This document shows positions 50,701 through 58,620 of a DNA stretch of 64,000 bases, piece after piece. A program made the position numbers and the translations under genes. Positions within the stretch are counted from its first letter, which is position 1. Every line of letters begins with the position of its first letter. This DNA is from Centroberyx gerrardi (Eukaryota > Chordata > Actinopteri > Beryciformes > Berycidae): positions 13,389,116-13,453,115 of the forward strand of contig NC_135997.1 of NCBI RefSeq assembly GCF_048128805.1, given 5' to 3'. Under the pieces are notes generated by a model. It was not told the origin of the DNA and ran no database searches. It saw nothing but the letters and a program-made list of their open reading frames with translations.

Positions 50701-53308
50701 TTCTACGTTTTTGCCAAGAAGAAACCATTGATTTTTTAAAATCAAAACTAGCACCACTGCACGGCACTTAAGTCAATGTCTGAAACGGGCCCAATGTGAA
50801 TATGTGCACATAAAACATATATAGCACAATATATAAGGTATATAAAGATAGTACATAGTAAAACTGAAAAACTGAAACTGTGAAATAAATTGACATGATG
50901 TGATTCCCATCAAGGAGTGGTACACGGTGTTTGAGCAGTACAGGCGGACCCACTGTGTCGTGTCTGACCTCATCATGGGGAACGAGTATGTCTTCCGCGT
51001 CTTTGCCATCAACCTAGTGGGCCTCAGCCCAGAGCCATGCAACACAAAAGACAGCGCCTTCATCCAGAAAACAGGTGGGCTTGGACTGCACATATATTAC
51101 TGAGTACAATACAGTTATTATCATTTTATTTTATTTTCAAATACAAATCATATGCACGTACTCATACTACATTCAGAAAAGCCATAATTGAGCCATAATT
51201 CATAATCTGAGGAATGTGTTGCCAAAATATTCCCCACCAAAACCAAAATGAGCATTATCCGTCCTCAGGTATTGCATACAAGCCACCGAGCTACAAGGAA
51301 CACGACTTCTCAGAGGCGCCCAAGTTCACACACCCTCTGGCCAACCGCTCTATCATAGCAGGATACAACGCCACCCTCAGCTGCTCAGTCAGAGGCATAC
51401 CGAAGGTGAGTGGGAATTAAATGGAAAATACTTGGGTTCACCATTGTCATTTTTTGTGATCTCTTATTTTTTATACTTATATTTTAGATTAAAAGATGTA
51501 TAAATATATGTAAATGTAAATTTGCCTGATAGACTACTCCTATCCTCGAACCCGCACCACCCAAGCAGACAACTGTTCCTTAGTAACAAGTAACAATCAC
51601 CATCATCAATGAAACCAGATCAATGCAATAATTATCACTGTTAGGACTGCAATCAGTAGCAAAACTCACAGCATAATTGTGCAATAGTAATGAAATTGCA
51701 GGTTGTATGAAATAAAATCACCTGAAATGACACAATATCCTGCCCTGTTAGCCCAAAGTGACCTGGTACAAAAACAAGATGGACATCTCAAATGAAGCCA
51801 AGTACCGCATGTTCAGTAAGCAAGGCGTTCTGACGCTGGAGATCCGTAAGCCCTGTCCTTTCGACGGAGGAGTGTACACGTGCAAAGCAGTCAACGCCAG
51901 TGGAGAAGACATCGTGGAGTGTAAACTGGAGGTTCGCTGTAAGTATGGCACAGGGACAAGCACTGAAACGCATGCTGCCTCTGCTGCATGGCCCACTTAC
52001 ACTCTTCCTGCTCCAGTAAACTCCCAGGCCACAGTGACTCCCCCCATCCTCTGAAAATAACAAAAAGAAAAGCCCCCATCACATAAGTGTCCATCAAATA
52101 TGAAGGAATATGAATGGATCTAGGAATGTTCCCAAGGTCAAAATATGGCACTTTGTGTGACATTCTAAAATGTATGACAAATTAAAACTACAATGTAATA
52201 ACTGTCTTTTGTAAGATTAAAAGTTTTGCCCAAATATATTGCTTTGATTGAGTAGTTTCTTAGAAATGATTAGTCTTATTCTTTCAACTTCAGATTGCAT
52301 CTTCATACTGAATACAAACCAGAATATTAGAGCTGAATGTCTTCATAAGGTCAAAAAAGCAAACTTAACGCCATTGAGATGTATTGCAGAATCAATTTTA
52401 AAGGTTTTCAATGGATGATCCATCTACTCTGTGTGTCTCCTTCCCTCTGTAACCCCCACCCATTACACTGCTGTGTCCTGTCATGCTTCAACCTACTCCC
52501 AGAACCTGTGTAAACATGTTTACTCAGACCCAACCCCACCTCACTCCACCCTGTGATAAATGTTTTGTCACATTATCTATGCTTAGAACAGACTTGCTCT
52601 AGATCAGTGGTTCTCAGCCTTTTTGGCTCGTGACTCCTTAAAATGAAGCGATGCCTCCTCACGACCCCTCTGTCACAGGCTGCATATAGTGATGAGCAGT
52701 TCAACCAAATAATCATTTTCAGGTCGTGTCATTTGATTATCAGAGGAGGCCTAGAGGCTGAAAACTATTCAGTATTTCACAAGAAAAAAGCAAAAAATAC
52801 AGAAATAAACAGACATGATAATGAATTTGTATAGTAAAAACATGTTTTTATTCCTATCCCATAAACCATCTCACGACCCCGCAGAATTATCTTGCGACAC
52901 CCTGGGGGGTCCTTACCCCCAGGTTGAGAACCACTGTTGTGGACGTTAACTTGCCTTGACCATCTCATTCTAACAGGAAACCCCTTTTAACTGTAACAAA
53001 TGAAGATATGCCTTTATGTGACTTATTTAACAGAATATGATAATATTAAAGGGATTAAATGGGAAAAGGGTCTTTCATGTTAAAAATAGGCATCATGGTA
53101 AGTATCCAGAAAATGTGAGACACTGCTGACTGTAATCAATATTCAGTTAGGATTTGGTTTCGGACATTGTGATATGAATTTAAAAGTATGTTAACAATAT
53201 GGAATTTGTAAATATTTCAGTAGTCTATGATAAACATAACTAGCAGCACTATATTATAATATATATTCCTGGCTTGCAGCTCAAATCATTAAAGAGGAAA
53301 AGAAGTAA
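19024..53308 (+). CDS. mybpc3: Cardiac myosin-binding protein C (cMyBP-C)
   Basis: A thick-filament protein of the sarcomere C-zone that binds myosin, titin and actin and tunes cardiac contraction. Exon 1 (19024-19048, MPEPTKKA) joins in phase to C0 (exon 2). The order is C0, Pro/Ala linker, C1, M-domain, C2-C5 (Ig), C6-C7 (FnIII), C8 (Ig), C9 (FnIII), C10 (Ig). Presence of C0, the FRRTS and KKRDSF phosphorylation motifs, and a long C5 loop identify the cardiac paralogue rather than the skeletal ones. All junctions keep phase. The shortest consistent model sums to 3858 nt, 1285 aa (human about 1274); optional C5-loop exons would raise it to about 1311 or 1321. Exons are listed under the domain entries. 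Two 3-nt microexons are included. Confidence 0.95.
19049..23548 (+). other. mybpc3 intron 1
   Basis: A 4.5-kb intron with no recognisable gene. 22226-22340 carries the fish interspersed motif TCAAATTTATTTGTATA with GGGCTTCACAA. 23034-23110 is a CT-rich microsatellite. 22740-22990 is GC-richer. First-intron enhancers are plausible but not visible. Confidence 0.6.
23034..23110. repeat. (CT)n / CTCCCT microsatellite
   Basis: A pyrimidine-only run starting with CCCTCT units and ending in pure CT. Confidence 0.95.
23549..23818 (+). CDS. mybpc3: mybpc3 C0 immunoglobulin domain (exon 2)
   Basis: Residues 9-98, [16 protein letters not shown] through FELKVLPKQ. It is an I-set Ig fold: the B-strand region has SSAVFEAET, the C strand VKWQ, and the F strand is [15 protein letters not shown]. 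The C0 domain is specific to the cardiac isoform and binds the myosin regulatory light chain and actin in mammals. The acceptor CACTTCAG and donor GTGGGA are clear, and the phase with exon 1 (G|TT) gives the conserved VSAF start. Confidence 0.95.
24949..25122 (+). CDS. mybpc3: mybpc3 Pro/Ala-rich linker (exon 3)
   Basis: 58 codons rich in Ala, Pro, Glu and Thr (for example [12 protein letters not shown]). This corresponds to the flexible C0-C1 linker, whose Pro/Ala content varies among vertebrates. Two overlapping donors exist (GTGTGG at 25121 and GTGGGT at 25123); only the second keeps the frame with exon 4, giving a Cys-Gly at the junction. A (TTCA)n microsatellite begins within 20 bp of the donor. 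Confidence 0.88.
25140..25190. repeat. (ATTC)n microsatellite beside the exon 3 donor
   Basis: Repeated CATT/TTCA tetranucleotides with a few substitutions, starting about 18 bp after the splice donor of the linker exon. Confidence 0.9.
25436..25530 (+). repeat. Fish interspersed repeat fragment
   Basis: GTTTATTTGTATAGC, with an upstream degenerate copy, followed by CAAAGGCCCACATT. The same motif class occurs near 22226 and 26812. It is a common dispersed repeat in teleosts; I cannot assign a named family. Confidence 0.45.
26328..27373 (+). CDS. mybpc3: mybpc3 C1 immunoglobulin domain (three exons)
   Basis: Exons 26328-26405, 27022-27170 and 27256-27373, residues about 157-271. It starts [18 protein letters not shown], continues [16 protein letters not shown] and [17 protein letters not shown], and ends [15 protein letters not shown] with NFDLSVH. 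KWFKGKW is nearly invariant in MyBP-C proteins. In mammals C1 contacts the myosin head-rod junction and actin. The introns are phase 1, 1 and 0. Confidence 0.95.
27574..32961 (+). CDS. mybpc3: mybpc3 M-domain (MyBP-C motif), with 3-nt microexon
   Basis: Exons 27574-27622, 31018-31077, 31247-31249 (3 nt), 32114-32137 and 32798-32961. The first two give IRAAFRRTS and DFSTLLKKR. With the microexon the sequence continues [10 protein letters not shown]. This region is the regulatory phospho-switch of cMyBP-C. The FRRTS and KKRDS kinase sites (human Ser275 and Ser304 region) are kept. The mammalian insertion with GGGRRIS (Ser284 region) is absent: [14 protein letters not shown] stands in its place. 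The last exon encodes the tri-helix bundle [20 protein letters not shown] and [16 protein letters not shown], which contacts myosin S2 and actin. Confidence 0.92.
28937..29128. mobile_element. Short hAT-like repeat in mybpc3
   Basis: The left end is CAGTGGTCTCCAATCA and the right end GAGACCAC, a short inverted match. The interior (GTGCTAATTAG, GAAAACCTGCAG) resembles a common fish repeat. Limits are uncertain. Confidence 0.4.
29726..30021. mobile_element. Tc1-type MITE in mybpc3
   Basis: The left end CACTACCAGTCAAATGTTTG, then GACACAC, is inverted at the right as CACTGCCAGTCAAAGTTTGG, then ACACAC. The right flank is TA as expected; the left TA has become TG. At 296 bp it has no transposase. 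Confidence 0.85.
31154..31222 (+). repeat. (CT)n microsatellite serving as polypyrimidine tract
   Basis: About 34 CT units end 24 bp before the 3-nt microexon acceptor (CTCTTCAG at 31239-31246). On the sense strand it is a continuous pyrimidine tract, so it very likely contributes to splicing of that microexon. Confidence 0.9.
31247..31249 (+). CDS. mybpc3: 3-nt microexon AGA (M-domain, adds Asp)
   Basis: Acceptor CTCTTCAG, then AGA, then donor GTAAGC. The neighbouring exons are both in phase 2 (AG| and |C). Inclusion gives Arg-Asp-Ser (KKRDSF), the mammalian sequence; skipping gives Arg-Ser/KKRSSF-like joining while keeping frame. Human MYBPC3 is known for two 3-bp exons; this matches the first by position and residue. 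Confidence 0.85.
32252..32680. mobile_element. AT-rich MITE-like element in mybpc3
   Basis: The left end TAACACTTTTCAATAAG and right end CTTATTGTAAAGTGT-like sequence (seen as ATTATTGTAAAGTGTCA) are inverted relatives of the fish CACTTTACAATAAG terminal repeat. The inside is almost entirely A/T with AATTA motifs. A target duplication could not be confirmed. A similar AT-rich stretch occurs at about 48600-48920. Confidence 0.5.
33073..33867 (+). CDS. mybpc3: mybpc3 C2 immunoglobulin domain, with second 3-nt microexon
   Basis: Exons 33073-33205, 33445-33447 (3 nt) and 33743-33867, residues about 372-458. It reads [31 protein letters not shown], then [20 protein letters not shown] and [14 protein letters not shown]. 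The acceptor at 33071-33072 (CAACTTAG) rather than the nearby CCTCAG at 33081-33082 is chosen because it keeps phase and gives AF.RKL as in human AFQKKL. C2 contributes to myosin S2 binding. Confidence 0.92.
33445..33447 (+). CDS. mybpc3: 3-nt microexon CAA (C2 domain)
   Basis: ATTACTAG, then CAA, then GTAAGT (a consensus donor). The flanking exons end AG| and begin |GTAC, so inclusion gives AGC-AAG-TAC, Ser-Lys-Tyr, exactly the human SGSKYIFES arrangement. Skipping would give Arg-Tyr and lose one residue without changing frame. A pyrimidine-rich stretch (33340-33400) lies upstream. It corresponds to the second 3-bp exon known in human MYBPC3. Confidence 0.88.
33980..35292 (+). CDS. mybpc3: mybpc3 C3 immunoglobulin domain
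   Basis: Exons 33980-34085 and 35126-35292, residues about 459-549. It reads [50 protein letters not shown], ending [10 protein letters not shown]. The donor of the first exon is GTTCGA, a weak match to consensus, but it is the only GT that keeps VKW|EKDG in frame. Confidence 0.93.
35704..35830. repeat. (GATAA)n microsatellite with retroelement tail
   Basis: About ten ATAAG units are followed by TACTTTAATTGTCCCCCTGG and GGAAATTTG. This TACTTTATTGTCCCC..GGGGAAATT motif is the 3' tail of a common fish retroelement, and the pentanucleotide run is probably its expanded terminal repeat. Confidence 0.65.
37268..37805 (+). CDS. mybpc3: mybpc3 C4 immunoglobulin domain
   Basis: Exons 37268-37433, 37545-37651 and the 30-nt exon 37776-37805, residues about 550-650. 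It reads [39 protein letters not shown], then [19 protein letters not shown] and the link [10 protein letters not shown]. The small exon encodes the C4-C5 linker. All phases match. Confidence 0.94.
37919..40399 (+). CDS. mybpc3: mybpc3 C5 immunoglobulin domain with cardiac loop
   Basis: Certain exons are 37919-38058 ([16 protein letters not shown] to VVWTKGEK), 38629-38700 (Lys/Glu-rich loop [17 protein letters not shown]) and the last exon ending at 40399 ([18 protein letters not shown] to INVKVV). In mammals C5 has a cardiac-specific insertion of about 28 residues at this spot. Three extra candidate exons lie between (39348-39382, 39616-39656 or 39658, 40031-40072). Exon 38700 joins directly to the acceptor at 40239 in frame; with the extra exons a second acceptor at 40249 or a second donor at 39658 is needed. 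The loop length is therefore unresolved. Confidence 0.88.
39348..40072 (+). CDS. mybpc3: Candidate extra C5-loop exons of mybpc3
   Basis: Three short segments have good splice signals: 39348-39382 (after CTTCCTTCAG, before [17 protein letters not shown]), 39616-39656 (after [23 protein letters not shown]) and 40031-40072 (after CAAATGTAG, before [20 protein letters not shown]). Phases chain 0-2-1-1, so all three together are in frame with the acceptor at 40249. The third exon has stops in the other two frames. The Glu-Trp pair resembles the EW in the human C5 loop. They may be constitutive or alternative. Confidence 0.5.
40609..41075 (+). CDS. mybpc3: mybpc3 C6 fibronectin type III domain
   Basis: Exons 40609-40713 and 40887-41075, residues about 775-872. 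It reads [20 protein letters not shown], then [37 protein letters not shown] and [13 protein letters not shown]. The strands and the conserved Trp, Tyr and Leu of the FnIII fold are present. The donor at 41076 opens a 4.5-kb intron containing the internal exon described separately. Confidence 0.95.
42485..42810 (+). promoter_or_regulatory. Putative internal muscle promoter and 5' UTR
   Basis: CTATAAATAA at 42525-42534 is a perfect match to the MEF2 consensus YTAWWWWTAR and also contains a TATA-box-like TATAAATA. CAGCTG E-boxes lie at 42491-42496 and 42565-42570, the arrangement seen in many skeletal-muscle promoters (MyoD and MEF2 sites). A (GA)n tract at 42641-42689 separates this cluster from the ATG at 42811. 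If the TATA is used, the start would be near 42555-42560 with a UTR of about 250 nt. All of this is motif-based. Confidence 0.45.
42641..42689. repeat. (GA)n microsatellite
   Basis: About 24 GA units within the mybpc3 C6-C7 intron, between the MEF2/TATA-like site and the internal ATG. Confidence 0.95.
42811..43201 (+). CDS. Pro/Ala/Glu-rich alternative first exon inside mybpc3
   Basis: 130 codons plus one base, beginning [20 protein letters not shown], with PAED/PAEG repeats and ending in a run of Glu-Pro dipeptides and VG. It cannot be an internal cassette exon: reading in from the C6 exon hits a stop in each plausible phase, and an in-frame TAA lies at 42799-42801, four codons before the ATG (context AACAATGA). 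The donor GGCA|GTAGGC leaves phase 1, the same as the C6 exon, so it splices in frame to C7 (45608). The product would be about 543 aa: Pro/Ala N-terminus plus C7-C10, the layout of myosin-binding protein H. Existence of the transcript is inference. Confidence 0.65.
43202..45600 (+). other. Rest of the C6-C7 intron
   Basis: Nothing coding is recognised between the internal exon and C7. It is AT-rich with some mixed-composition stretches (43670-44100) of no known family, and no microsatellite of note. Confidence 0.5.
45608..47239 (+). CDS. mybpc3: mybpc3 C7 fibronectin type III domain
   Basis: Exons 45608-45742 and 47072-47239, residues about 873-973. It reads [40 protein letters not shown], then [17 protein letters not shown] and [14 protein letters not shown]. 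This is the first domain shared with the putative nested MyBP-H-like product. The C-terminal part of MyBP-C (C7-C10) anchors it to the thick filament. Confidence 0.95.
47655..47752. repeat. (TG)n microsatellite next to C8
   Basis: TG run with CG and AC interruptions, ending about 37 bp before the acceptor of the first C8 exon. Confidence 0.95.
47790..49157 (+). CDS. mybpc3: mybpc3 C8 immunoglobulin domain
   Basis: Exons 47790-47878 and 48962-49157, residues about 974-1068. It reads [40 protein letters not shown], then [19 protein letters not shown] and [23 protein letters not shown]-like and PFQGKPRP motifs are hallmarks of C8 in all MyBP-C/H proteins. The intron holds AT-rich sequence resembling the MITE at 32252-32680. 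Confidence 0.95.
49378..51074 (+). CDS. mybpc3: mybpc3 C9 fibronectin type III domain
   Basis: Exons 49378-49517 and 50915-51074, residues about 1069-1168. It reads [46 protein letters not shown] and [29 protein letters not shown] is conserved across MyBP-C and MyBP-H. The phase-0 intron between the exons is 1.4 kb with no recognisable gene. Confidence 0.95.
51269..53308 (+). CDS. mybpc3: mybpc3 C10 immunoglobulin domain and C-terminus
   Basis: Exons 51269-51405, 51752-51938 and 53280-53308, residues about 1169-1285. It reads [40 protein letters not shown] and [18 protein letters not shown], the last virtually identical to human cMyBP-C. C10 binds light meromyosin and titin. The final exon adds SQIIKEEKK before TAA, whereas human ends soon after LEVR with VPQ; the acceptor TGGCTTGCAG supports it. 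The last intron contains a hAT-like MITE. Confidence 0.93.
52605..52936. mobile_element. hAT (Charlie-like) MITE in the last mybpc3 intron
   Basis: The ends CAGTGGTTCTCAGCCT and AGGTTGAGAACCACTG are 16-bp inverted repeats of the Charlie/MER5 type. The interior has the characteristic TCACGACCCC motifs. The left flank CTCTAGAT fits the NTCTAGAN target preference of this group, but the right flank does not repeat it, so the duplication has decayed. Confidence 0.85.
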
Positions 53309-53700
53309 GAGGTCAACGATGCTGAGGGTCTGACTGAAGAGAGGATCGATGGTTTGTCCTCAACGGGCTTCCTCAGGGACAAGAGAAAAATTCTTTAGCT
53401 TCCATCACACATTGTGTTCATCATCCTTTTTGTTTGTGCATCACGTCCCTCTTCTGAAATCATCTTGCATAAGTATCATCCATGCTGTTCTATTGTATGT
53501 GTAGAGCACTGGGTTATTTAATTGACTGAGGCTCATGCTTGATTTTGACAATTTGTTTATTAGATGTGGAAATTTCTGTATTATTTATGAAATTAATTTA
53601 TGGTTTGTCATCCTATTCCTCACTCATTTCAATGACTAGAAACCTGAGAATGACTAGAAACAACTGGATAATATTGTTTTCTTTTGTTGAGTGCCAAGTC

Positions 53701-53706
53701 ATTAAA
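53701..53706 (+). terminator. Candidate mybpc3 polyadenylation signal
   Basis: ATTAAA, the commonest variant signal, about 390 nt after the stop codon; it would give a 3' UTR of roughly 410 nt. Confidence 0.4.
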
Positions 53707-53729
53707 AAGTAAATATAATTACTTCAAAA

Positions 53730-56700
53730 ACAATACTGTGAATGATTGCATTCAGTCATATTAATGTTATTACAGTCATAGTATTATTATGCTATGCTCA
53801 GTTGTATAAATTAGTGATGTAAGTGCACAGGTGGAGAGCAGCACTTGAATGCTACCCACGATTGTTTTGAGGTAAGGTAAACAAAGCACACACGGCATAC
53901 CAGCGATGCTCAGAGCATGCCACTGACACTCAGAAGTAACGTGGAATGAGCGAGAGCTGTCAAGGGCCGAGCATTAATGTAACAAAGCCCGGCTAAAGCC
54001 AAAGGTGTGAGGTATGTGCTTAATGTGCGCACCACAGGGGGATGTGTGGGAAGGCTTGGAATAGTCCGGATGTCCTTTTGCCATTGAGGACGTGTGTCAG
54101 GGAAGTGGAACATGTGGTCCGTTTCATCTAGCGGGGGCTGCCAGAGGTAAAACTGTCCATTACCACTGTCACTCAGCAGTATTTCTTTTGATGCCTTGAA
54201 AATGAATATTTCCTGTCCAAGTCCAGTTTATAACCGCAACAGATCCAATCAACCTATGAGATTATGTCACAGCTGTTTTGACAGGGTTTTTTTCCCCACC
54301 AAAATGCACTAATTACAAACACAAAAGCTAGTTTGCAGCTACAATGTACATCTCAAATTTCATGTCCGTTCCTTTATATCATCCTGGTGGTTATTTCTCA
54401 CTCATCGCCCAGTTACAGCTCACTGCACATGAGCGAAGGGAGCCAGCAGCGGAGGCCAACACTACCAGAGTCAAGGGGGATCAGCAGGTGAAAGGAAACA
54501 CCTCTGAATGGCACTATGACCATTGAGACAGAAACCAACACCAAAGGCAATCTGACACATGCTGACCTGGTATAGTCCTAAGATATCACGCCTGAGTCTA
54601 CTGTCAAATAAAGGGTGTGTGCATGTGTGACTTTGATAGAAAATGATTTCAAAATGCTTTTATTTTGTGATTTGTGTGTGAGCTCTCAACAAAACACACC
54701 AACCACTAAAACATGGAATTATGTAAAACTGAAATTGCACAGATGATTTTTGAAAAAATTATTCACTACCTTTGTTTCAAATCAGGATAAATCACATCCA
54801 AGACTAGCATTGTACAGCATGTTTTTGGAATTATTTTGTAGGCTGTAAAATGGTGTTTGGAGTATTTTTCTGTGCAAAAACAAAATTTTTTGCTTCTTCA
54901 CTGCTAGCAAAGCTCACATCACATCTCTTCAGTTGATCTGAAAGGGAATTTGCACTGCAGGACTGTTTCATTCGACTTAACCAGTTTGGAATATGTATCA
55001 CATTTACATTTGGAAGCAAGAGAAAAGATGCATCTCCACTGTGTTAAAACTTCCCCCATAGTGATTTTTTTTTTTTTTGCTAGGGATAGGGATTTAGTGT
55101 CTTGCTCAAGGACACTTCAACAGGGTGGAAACTTGCTGACATAGGGTTTTCCAGTTAAAGGACAGTCTCTCTTAACATGAGAACACCTTAGTGCCCCTAT
55201 AAATATTGATCTTACTACAGCGTCCAATGGGGAACTTGACAAACAAAGGGAGAGTGATAATTAATGGTTTCATTTGCACAGGAACTGTCCCAAAAAGCAG
55301 TCTGTGTATTGTAGAAAGGTGTGATATAAAAAAAAAAAACAGTTGAAAACCTTTGTTACAGGGTAAAGAAGAACAAATATATGATGAAATATATGAAGTT
55401 AACAGTCATTGTGCTGTTTTAATCATTGAAACAAAAGGTGAATATTTTTTTTTTCTAATTTAAGAGAAAAAAAACAACTTGGAGAGATCTCACATGAAAA
55501 CCTACAAATAAGATTTGTATTTGGACTGAAATGAAGTGAGATACTTTTATATTCTGTATTACAATGCTATATCTATAAAAGATAAAATACACAAACAAAA
55601 GAATTTCATAGTTTATAGTTTGGTTAAAAAAAAAAAAAAAAAATCACAGTATACAGTACATAAATTCCTCCCACAATTTGCACTTAACTAAAACGATGAT
55701 GTACAACCAGATGTATCAACATAAAGCCAAGAATGCAAACAGAGTAATAATAATATAGGAAAACAAACTTTCTTTTGCAAAGCACTGCCGGTAGCCACTA
55801 CAGCTGAGGAGGTAGCTTCCTTAGTTAGCATCCCATTCTTGATTATTTGTTTTCTTTTAAAATAATTTACACACGCATACAAAAACCGACAACTACACTA
55901 CTCAAAGATTTTTACATTTTCACCAGATGGGACTTCAGACATCTCAAATAATCAATGGACATTTGGTTGGTGCTAGAAATTACACACCCAGTCAAAACCT
56001 TGTGTACAAAATCCATAAAATGAAAATAGAAAATCTACCCAAAGAAAAAAACAAAATGACAATACGATGCATTATAAGGATACAAGAATGCCTTGTTGAT
56101 GGAAGAAAGTTTCCCTACATTGCCTAAATTCCTGAGCACTCACATGATGCGCACATGTGGATACATGCTCCGAGGGTGTATCCACCTTAATGTGTACAGT
56201 CATGCTCCAGCACACCAAACATCAGTCAGAGAGCAATCCCCCAACAGTCACACACAATCTCATTCAGGTCAATTCTCTGGGTGAAAAGTGATCTACATTA
56301 ATATGCGTTACAATATTATCATACCCCTCCCATGACAGCCTATACACTAAAACTGGACTATAAAGACTGAGTTGAAAATAACTTGTTGTGAGTCACTCAC
56401 TGACTTCTGGATTGCAAGGATACTGTAAGCACCAAATATGTGCAACTTTAAGGAGAATTCCTGCCATTTTCAATCTGGGCCTTATTCTCCTAGTTTCTGC
56501 CATCGTGCCGATCAATTCTGTTCAAACTTTTGTCAGTTACTGAGAGGAGCTCTACACACCTCTCAGTTTGCAGGGAACAATGTTCTCCAATACAAAGACA
56601 CCAAAAGAAACTCAAGTCGAACCAAAAAAGCACTCAAAACATGTCCCGTTCCAACACCACACTCACACTGCAGTTACACGTCTTTAAATAGCTGTGATTG

Positions 56701-57800
56701 AACAACTATCACACAGCATTTCAGTTATAAGTCCATTTGGTGCTCTTTGGCGTTGCTCACATACAAGTTTACTCTGCTGACTGCCGGTCTTCTGTCAAGT
56801 TCACATCATATCGGATAAAGTGGAAGAACGAGATGACATTTTGTTGCTGCAACTTGAGAGCATTCACGTGTTTAACGCATTGGAACGCCCATATCCAAAA
56901 TTATATTTGCAGATATTGCTCACTTTTCGTTAAGTAGGGTTGATTGTTATTAGTCGGAATATAACTGAAGATTTTGTATTTTATTACCTTGGACTACTGA
57001 CATCAGTAGATTCCCTGCCATGTTTACCGCTTGTGTTGACAGACTTACGCAATTCGAGAAACCAAGTGGTAGCCACAAAAAAATTCCCACATATTCTACT
57101 TGTAATTACCACTAGGATGTTGACATTAATGTTTTTTTTTCCAGTCAGTAGTTCGTATTTACAGTAAATCGAACAGGATGTGAGTGGCATCAGAGTACTG
57201 GAACATTCTACTTGCTAACGAGTTTACGCTGGCTAAAATATATCTAATACAGCAGAATATTAAAGTTTCAGGCCATAGATACTCATAAAATTGGATATAG
57301 GCTCATTACAGTGTGAGTGTTATTGTGATGAAACAGGACATGTTGTGGGTGTCTTCGTGTTCGACTCTTCAAGTTTCCCTTGCACTCCTTGCAAACTGAG
57401 GTACATAGAGCTCTACAGCTAAGTAATTGACAAAATGTTTTTATCTGAATCAATCAACATGATGGCAAAAACTAGGACAATAAGGCTCAGGTTGAAAATA
57501 AATGGAATTATCATTTAAGACTAGTGAAAATAATAAACTAACAGTGAACTCTTACAGTACGACAATACAATGCAAAAAGTCATTTGTTAAGGATTTAACA
57601 TTTACCACAAGAGGTGCTGTTGTCTTGGTGAGTGCTTGGGTTCTGCATTCATCATTCAAAGGCCACCTTTCATATACCTGAAATTACCTTCACCCAGACA
57701 TTCCTACTGCTCCAAACAATAAATTACAACACCACACAAAACCACCCAGCGTAGTTGTTGCTAAAACAGTGATATCTGCTACTTTTATCACATTCGTAAC
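53730..57800. other. Intergenic region between mybpc3 and lgr4 3' ends
   Basis: No gene recognised. The region is tail-to-tail between convergent genes and AT-rich, with poly-A/T runs at 55065, 55330, 55447 and 55626. 55070-55160 contains GTGTCTTGCTCAAGGACACT, a common fish retroelement tail. The right part may be lgr4 3' UTR if a distal polyadenylation site is used. Confidence 0.6.
55070..55160 (+). repeat. Fish retroelement tail fragment
   Basis: The phrase GTGTCTTGCTCAAGGACACT followed by TCAACAGGG is a frequent dispersed sequence in teleost genomes. No complete element can be delimited. Confidence 0.45.
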
Positions 57801-58620
57801 TCACTTTAAGTGAAGAACTGTTTATTATAAAACGGCATATATTTATACCATCATCATGCTCTCACGAAGTGAATACAGGGCGTGTTGCCCTGCGATAGAT
57901 TATGATAATGTGGATTCTGGTCACATTGGGAGGGCGGGTAGGGAAGAAGAAGTTATTGTTGAACATTAGAACATTATTCCCCCTCCTTTAGTTGAAGACC
58001 ACCAATCATTCTCCTGAAAGTTACGTTACATTCACACAGAAAATTCTAGAATAATGATTACATTTGCTACATTTTTGTTAAAAAAAAAAAATCAATAAAA
58101 TACAAAATCAACAGGTACTGTAGAGAAGCTTTTAAAATTGACAAGTTGTATGACAATTTCAACAAAATGAAAAAGCTTATAAGTACAGGGAAAACAGAGA
58201 TGTCACAAAATCCTTGCCTTTACAACAGAAGTGACAGATAATTTGAGGCTTGCAACATCATGGTATCCAGTCCAATCTAAAGCAAGAGGCAGGCACTGGT
58301 GGCAAGATTTTCCTTTGTAACATCCTTTGTTAACCAGCTTGTGTCATGACGTGCTCAGTTCTGCTTAGTTGCACCACCGGCAGGCAAAACATGCGCTTAC
58401 AAATAGTCTCCAAGTTCAATAAGCATACCAAGTTCCCTTTAAGTGATTGGTTGAGTCTCTGTTTACACAGCAATTACAAAAATAAGTGCTTCTTGAATAG
58501 TCTGTTAGCAGGGTCGTTGGCACATTTTGCTGTTTGATATAACAAAATGTATATTCTTGTAGCATCAAAATTCACATGACAGAGAGATCTGTGTACACAG
58601 ATATAGCTCTTGAGGGTTCC
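55200..58620 (-). other. lgr4 3' flank / 3' UTR
   Basis: AT-rich sequence downstream of the lgr4 stop. Mammalian LGR4 has a long 3' UTR, so part of this is probably transcribed, but no internal feature beyond candidate polyadenylation signals can be recognised. Confidence 0.4.
57821..57826 (-). terminator. Candidate lgr4 polyadenylation signal
   Basis: TTTATT on the plus strand is AATAAA on the minus strand, 795 nt after the lgr4 stop codon. Others may be used further left. Confidence 0.3.
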
